Assembly: GCF_001540865.1 (NCBI RefSeq)
Contig: NC_033627.1
Span: forward strand, 10,269,267-10,333,266
Direction of reading: 5' to 3'
DNA length: 64,000 bases
From: Ananas comosus
Taxonomy: Eukaryota > Streptophyta > Magnoliopsida > Poales > Bromeliaceae
Under the pieces are notes generated by a model. It made no database searches, was not told the origin of the DNA, and saw only the letters and a program-made list of their open reading frames with translations. The translations under genes were made by a program, and so were the position numbers. Shown piece after piece: positions 59,538 to 64,000 of the stretch (positions are counted from its first letter, which is position 1; each line of letters opens with the position of its first letter).

Positions 59538-60010
59538 TTGGTATTAAAGCCAATTTATTTATTTGGGTGATGAAGATGTCGAGAAATTTGAGATCGAGAA
59601 GTTTGATCACTCAAGAAGCTTCACTATGTGGGATCTTAAGTTGCATGCACATCGTTTTGACAAGGGTTTTAAAATAGTTGTTGAGGAAAAAGAATATATT
59701 TAGTACTTTGACGAAGAGGCAGAAAATGGATAAGGAGGCTCTATAATGAGGTTCTAAGGAAAGTTCTTAGTGAGAAAATTATTGCGGCTAAAACTCGAGT
59801 TTCCTGACATGATGAATTCTCTCATGAATAAGCTTTATTTAAAGCACCAGTTATTCATACTAGGCATGTTAGAAGATACATCTATTAAATCTCATCTTGA
59901 TAAATGTAATTCCATTATTAGAGATTTATGATTAATAGATGTAAAAATTGAGTAGACAGATTAGAATATTTTATTATTTACGTTCTTTACCTCGCTCAAA
60001 TAAGCCCTTC
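59538..60010 (+). pseudogene. Copia-type gag remnant with primer-binding site
   Basis: TTGGTATTAAAGCC at 59538-59551 is a slightly decayed Met-tRNA primer-binding site. The downstream frame reads VEKFEIEKFDHSRSFTMWDL, then LKLHAHRFDKGF. After stops and frame changes it gives LMNKLYLKHQLFILGM and SIKSHLDKCNSIIRDL, the conserved gag pattern of Tnt1-like Copia elements. The LTR that should precede it is missing, cut by the CACTA end. Confidence 0.8.
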
Positions 60011-60114
60011 AAATTAACCTCATCTTAGGTAGGAAATTCTTTCTATTGCAGAATTCAGATTATCTCTACATTTTAGAGAAGAGATCGATAAGAAAGTAAA
60101 ATTTGTAATGTGAG

Positions 60115-60345
60115 TAAAGGTACTGAAGACGGAGTAATAATTTGGAGGTTGAGGTGGGCACGGGGCCCGCAAAGGATGAGGGCGGCACGGTCGAAGGCAC
60201 GGGCGGCATCCTCGGTGGTAGTGAAGGTGGCAAGCGACATGCGCTATGCTTCCACAACTCCCGAATCTCCACCACCTACTTCCCCCAACTCTTTTGCCCT
60301 CCCTTCTGTCGGATCGTTGGTGCTAACCATTAATCCTAAAAGCTC
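60115..60345 (-). pseudogene. AP2/ERF-domain transcription factor pseudogene
   Basis: On the minus strand 60299-60243 reads QKSWGK-stop-VVEIRELWKHSA, matching the AP2 core WGKWVAEIRE with Trp changed to TAG. After a frameshift, 60240-60130 reads MSLATFTTTEDAARAFDRAA then LILCGPRAHLNL, matching the second half of the AP2 domain (TAEDAARAYDRAA...GPRAHLNL). The GPRAHLNL ending recalls DREB/ABI4-like proteins. No other domain is seen around it. It is a short relic, not a functional gene. Confidence 0.8.
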
Positions 60346-60428
60346 GAACTGTTAGAAATATGCAACCAATTCACGTAAAGCGTACGGATACAGCGGAGCA
60401 CCTAGCCTCATGCCACTTCGAACATAAC

Positions 60429-63400
60429 TGTCATGCCCCGAGCCTGCCTATTTGGTCGGTTTCGGGTACGCCAACAGACAGTCAAACGGACAGGGTTTCC
60501 CCTGTACCGCAGACAGAGTCTCCTTTGTACGTCAATGCGTCACAATCCAAACAATGCAATACACAAGGTTCCAACCAGGAACAGTATTCAAACAAGAATT
60601 GCATAAGGAAGCATCGAAAACATAAATACAAGCATTCATCTCAAATTTTACATATTACATGCATCTTACATTTTAGTCTTCCAAATACAATCCAAATTAT
60701 TACAAATTATTACAATCTTATTCTTTCCATTACTAAACCCCTAAGCTAAGCCGACTTAGGGTACCGCTATCTCTGGTTTCGGTGGTAGGGCGCTAACTAT
60801 GGAGCTACACCCTCGCCTCGCGCCGCCGCGCCGCTCACGTGTGAACCTGTACCCCAAAAAACAACACGGATGTGAGAACTATTGTCTATAGTTCCCAGTG
60901 GGTACGGCCACCCAAGGGAAAAGCTCGACCCACTAGGTCCAAAGGAGGCACTGCAAACATGTTAGACCAACAGATATCCACAGATAATATTTATGCAAAT
61001 ATTGAATACATGTTTATGCCTCAAGACAAGCAATATGTAAATCATGCAACTAATGCAAGTAGATTAATTGATTCTACACTCTATCATTTACCATTCTTTA
61101 TATTATTAGCAATTCTTTATCACTTGCCATTCTTATTCTTAGCCATACTTTACTAAATTGTCATTCTTTTCTAAGGTTACATTTACCTTAGCCAACTATG
61201 CCACTCGGCTCGGGCTTGAGTCAATTCATGATGAATGCAAGATTTCATTGCCCAATCTCTTGGCTAACTCATAGGTTTCGCCCTCAACAAACTTACCAAC
61301 CCAAATCTCTACTATCGGGGAGATACCCGCTACAACCTAACGGGATCGTCCTCTGGGAAGATACTCGCTACGACCCAGTGATGACTACTCCGGAGCTCAT
61401 CGCCCGAGGGGGATCTACCGCCCTTGAGCCAAGACTAATGGGTGAGGACAATCAATCCTTAACTTTAAGGATTTCAAGTTCAATCCATTCCTTAACTTTA
61501 AGGAAGCAATGCTTATATGACCCTTAACTATAAGGTGGTTATGTCATAATGTCACTAACTCTCGTTACTTGCATTCTTTAACTTTTACTAGTGTCATATA
61601 CACTACTTTGTTCTTTGTACTCATTTACTAATGCCACACTTGTTCTCTAAGTGTTCAACTCTAGCATTCTTGTCCCATTAATGTCACTATTGTAACACTA
61701 GTATTCAAGACTCATCAATTCCACTCTCTACATTTATGTCAACATGTCACTTTGTCACAATTGCACATGCATATACTTTTTAGCACATTTTACAACTTGT
61801 CAACATGCATAATTTCATCTAGCATATTCCACAATGTCAACATGCATATTCTTTCACCCAACATATTTCATAATATGTCAATATACATATACTTGTCATC
61901 CAAGGTAGTTAATACTTAGCATCTCATGCATTCTTTAACCTCTACCACATGCATTCTTGATTAATATAAATCTCATGCATTCATTAGTATTTATTACATT
62001 CATTCATTATTAGCATATACCTTTCACATTCATTTAATATTTAGCTCATGCCATTATTTACTTTGCAATCAACTACCATTATGTATATATGCATCAATTA
62101 GAAAACCATACTCCACTTTGACATGGAAGCGATCTAATCGCTTCGGTAGAGCACAACCCACCTAGCATCGCTCTCCGATTGCTTGTAGTCACTTGCAATC
62201 GTGCTCCCGCGGCACCCGCCGCCCGGTTCGGCTCGAACTCGCACTCGACCACCAAACGGCCACCAATTCACAATCCGAAAATTTAAGGTCTATAACTTGA
62301 TGCCACGATGCTCCGGGTCCGTTCTTGTGATTTTTGGACGTCGCCTCGACCCTCCAGGCGGAAACGATGCCGAAACGTCCGTTTCTTTAATATCTTCGCA
62401 CCGGCTCGACGAATCGCCGAACCGACTTCGCCAACGCGTTCGTATACCTAGCAATTTGGTTTACATAGGGTTAATTTAGAACCCTAGATGCACTATTGTA
62501 AGAAATCATCACATAATCTCTTAATTCATGCAATAGTCATCAATTTAGCATCTAAGGGTTCGTCTAAATCCAATTCTAGAGCAAATAATTCAAACCCTAG
62601 AAATCCACCATTTTAAACCTAGCCTCTACACATGCTCCAAATAACCCAAATTAAATGAAAAAAAATATGCTAACATTACATTAGAGGCTACTAGAACACT
62701 TAAGCATAAGGATTAATCCAAATCCCAAAAGCTTACCAAAGTGTGAACGCCGAGACGGAAGCACGCTGCTTAACCGGGCGCACAAAGCTAAGGCCCGATC
62801 CGACGCTCCCAACGCGTTCCCAAGCTCGCTCTCCGCCAACGCCGCGAATTTGAGAGAGAGATCTAGAGAGAGAAGGGAGCTATCTAGAGAGAGGGAGAGG
62901 TGTTTCTCTCGTGTTTCTCTCTCTATCTCTATGAGTGTGCGTGTGTGTGCTGCTCGGGCTGAGGGAGGAGAAGAAGAAAGGGATTAATCCCTTTTTACAA
63001 ATTAGCCTCTCAACATTAACACAATTGCATTCATTTTAGCAGCTCAGGTACAGATATTTTTCGCCTGCCCTTCTGAATGTCCGTTTGAGCTCAAATTGAC
63101 AGTCATGCTCGGTTTTACTTAACTTGACGAAAGAAATTTTAATCTTTCAGTTTTGACCATATTTGGTCACCAAAAGCTCTACCGAACTGTAATCGCTAGC
63201 AGATAACAGTCGAATTTTATTTTCCACCTTTCGGGTGTCGGATTGACATGAAACTTTAAATCTAGTATCATAAAAATAATTCCGACATATTCCCAAGTTT
63301 TCATAATTTTCTGACACTGTGCATTTTCTGCTAAAATATAAGCTCCGTTTCTCACAGAAAATTCTAAATCTTCTGTTTTTATTCGGATTTCAGCACAAGT

Positions 63401-63500
63401 CATTTCTGACTTATATTTTACTTCTCTAAATCTAATAAAAATAGTATCTTATACTATTTTTATTTATTTTTATTTTTATATCAAAATCTGGTATGTTACA
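60429..63500 (-). mobile_element. Solo LTR, 3072 bp
   Basis: It runs TGTCATGCCCCGAGCC to GGTATGTTACA, flanked by ATAAC at 60424-60428 and 63501-63505, a perfect 5-bp target duplication. It belongs to the same family as the level-1 LTR (34229-36391), sharing TGGAAGCGA(C/T)CTAATCG and the last 500 bases. It contains microsatellite-like CATGCATTC repeats (61800-62050) and a GAGAGAGA tract (62845-62925). Open frames inside it are not conserved. Confidence 0.88.
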
Positions 63501-63596
63501 ATAACTCGGCCCACCTAGCCTCACGCCATTTTAAACATGACTCGGTCCAACATAGCCTCCCGCCACAAGGCAGGATGCTGGCCTATTTAATCCAAC

Positions 63597-64000
63597 TGTC
63601 ATGCCCCGGCCCAGCGGAAGCCGCCCGACACGTGCACAGACCCGCCGTGTACACCAACCAACCAGGATGCACACAAGACGTCTATTAACACAAGAATGAA
63701 CAAGATCAAGTCCTAACAAGGCTATCAGAGCAAGTAATATAAAATCACTAATGTTCTATTACAAAGAGATCCACAAGATATACAAAATGTATACAACTAA
63801 ATCCAAAAGTCTAACAATATCTCTAAATCTAATACATAACACATCTTTCCACAAATACAAAAAGAAAGATGACGTCGGGTTCATCTAAATATCTCCGTAG
63901 GGGCTCTAGCTAGTCGCTAACCCCTTGCCACGATCCCTAGCCTCTCCCACTGCGGAAGGCTCTGAAATAAAAACCAACAACAAATAGGGGTGAGAACTAT
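63597..64000 (-). mobile_element. LTR start, continuing beyond the window
   Basis: It begins TGTCATGCCCCGGCCCAGCG and matches the first 400 bases of the solo LTR at 29784 (CAGCGGAAGC, CACGTGCACAGACCCGCC, ATCCCTAGCCTCTCC). The other end lies outside the window. Confidence 0.8.

Overview
This is repeat-rich nuclear DNA from a flowering plant. I infer a monocot but cannot prove it. The evidence is GT-AG introns, tRNA-iMet-primed LTR retrotransposons, MULE and CACTA transposons, a tRNA-derived SINE, and relics of papain-type protease and AP2/ERF genes. I see no intact host gene; nearly all of the window is nested or decayed transposable elements. Ns stand at 2026, 12965, 23554, 32185, 49356-49380 and 59022.

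The most important observation concerns 2027-12964. Between two single Ns the text is reversed but not complemented. On either strand it is gibberish. Read backwards (12964 down to 2027) it becomes the continuation of a Mutator-like element (MULE) whose 5' part lies at 969-2025. It gives a nearly full transposase with SWIM and CCHC zinc motifs, then a plant-mobile-domain (PMD) gene, a right terminal inverted repeat, a foldback MITE and a retrotransposon LTR. DNA polarity forbids this in a chromosome, so it is almost certainly an assembly or gap-patch error. Features there are given in window coordinates with strand '.', and must be read right to left.

Layout. 1-968: foldback MITEs. 969-12964: MULE-1, MITE and LTR (mostly mirrored). 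12966-20030: an LTR split by MULE-2 (13200-18571, 9-bp target duplication CTCACTATG). 20031-36391: a Russian doll of LTRs. An LTR (20031-20264 plus 34229-36391) contains a solo LTR (20265-34228), which contains two abutted 4-kb LTRs (22562-33999), which contain a solo LTR (29784-32425). Three of these insertions have target-site duplications. 36392-37490: Gypsy gag start, primer-binding site and LTR piece. 37966-42755: another 4-kb-type LTR with a solo LTR inside. 42756-45684: AT-rich DNA, a SINE and a papain-type protease pseudogene. 45685-58227: a 12.5-kb CACTA element inserted in that pseudogene's last exon, with decayed TNP2 and TNPA genes. 58228-64000: a TRIM fragment, a duplicated CACTA end, a Copia gag relic, an AP2/ERF pseudogene and two more LTRs.

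The two MULE copies share one design: transposase plus PMD gene, with subterminal arrays of short CACGGTGA/TCACCGTG palindromes. They are the most interesting biological content. All calls come from reading the sequence and known family motifs; no database search was run.
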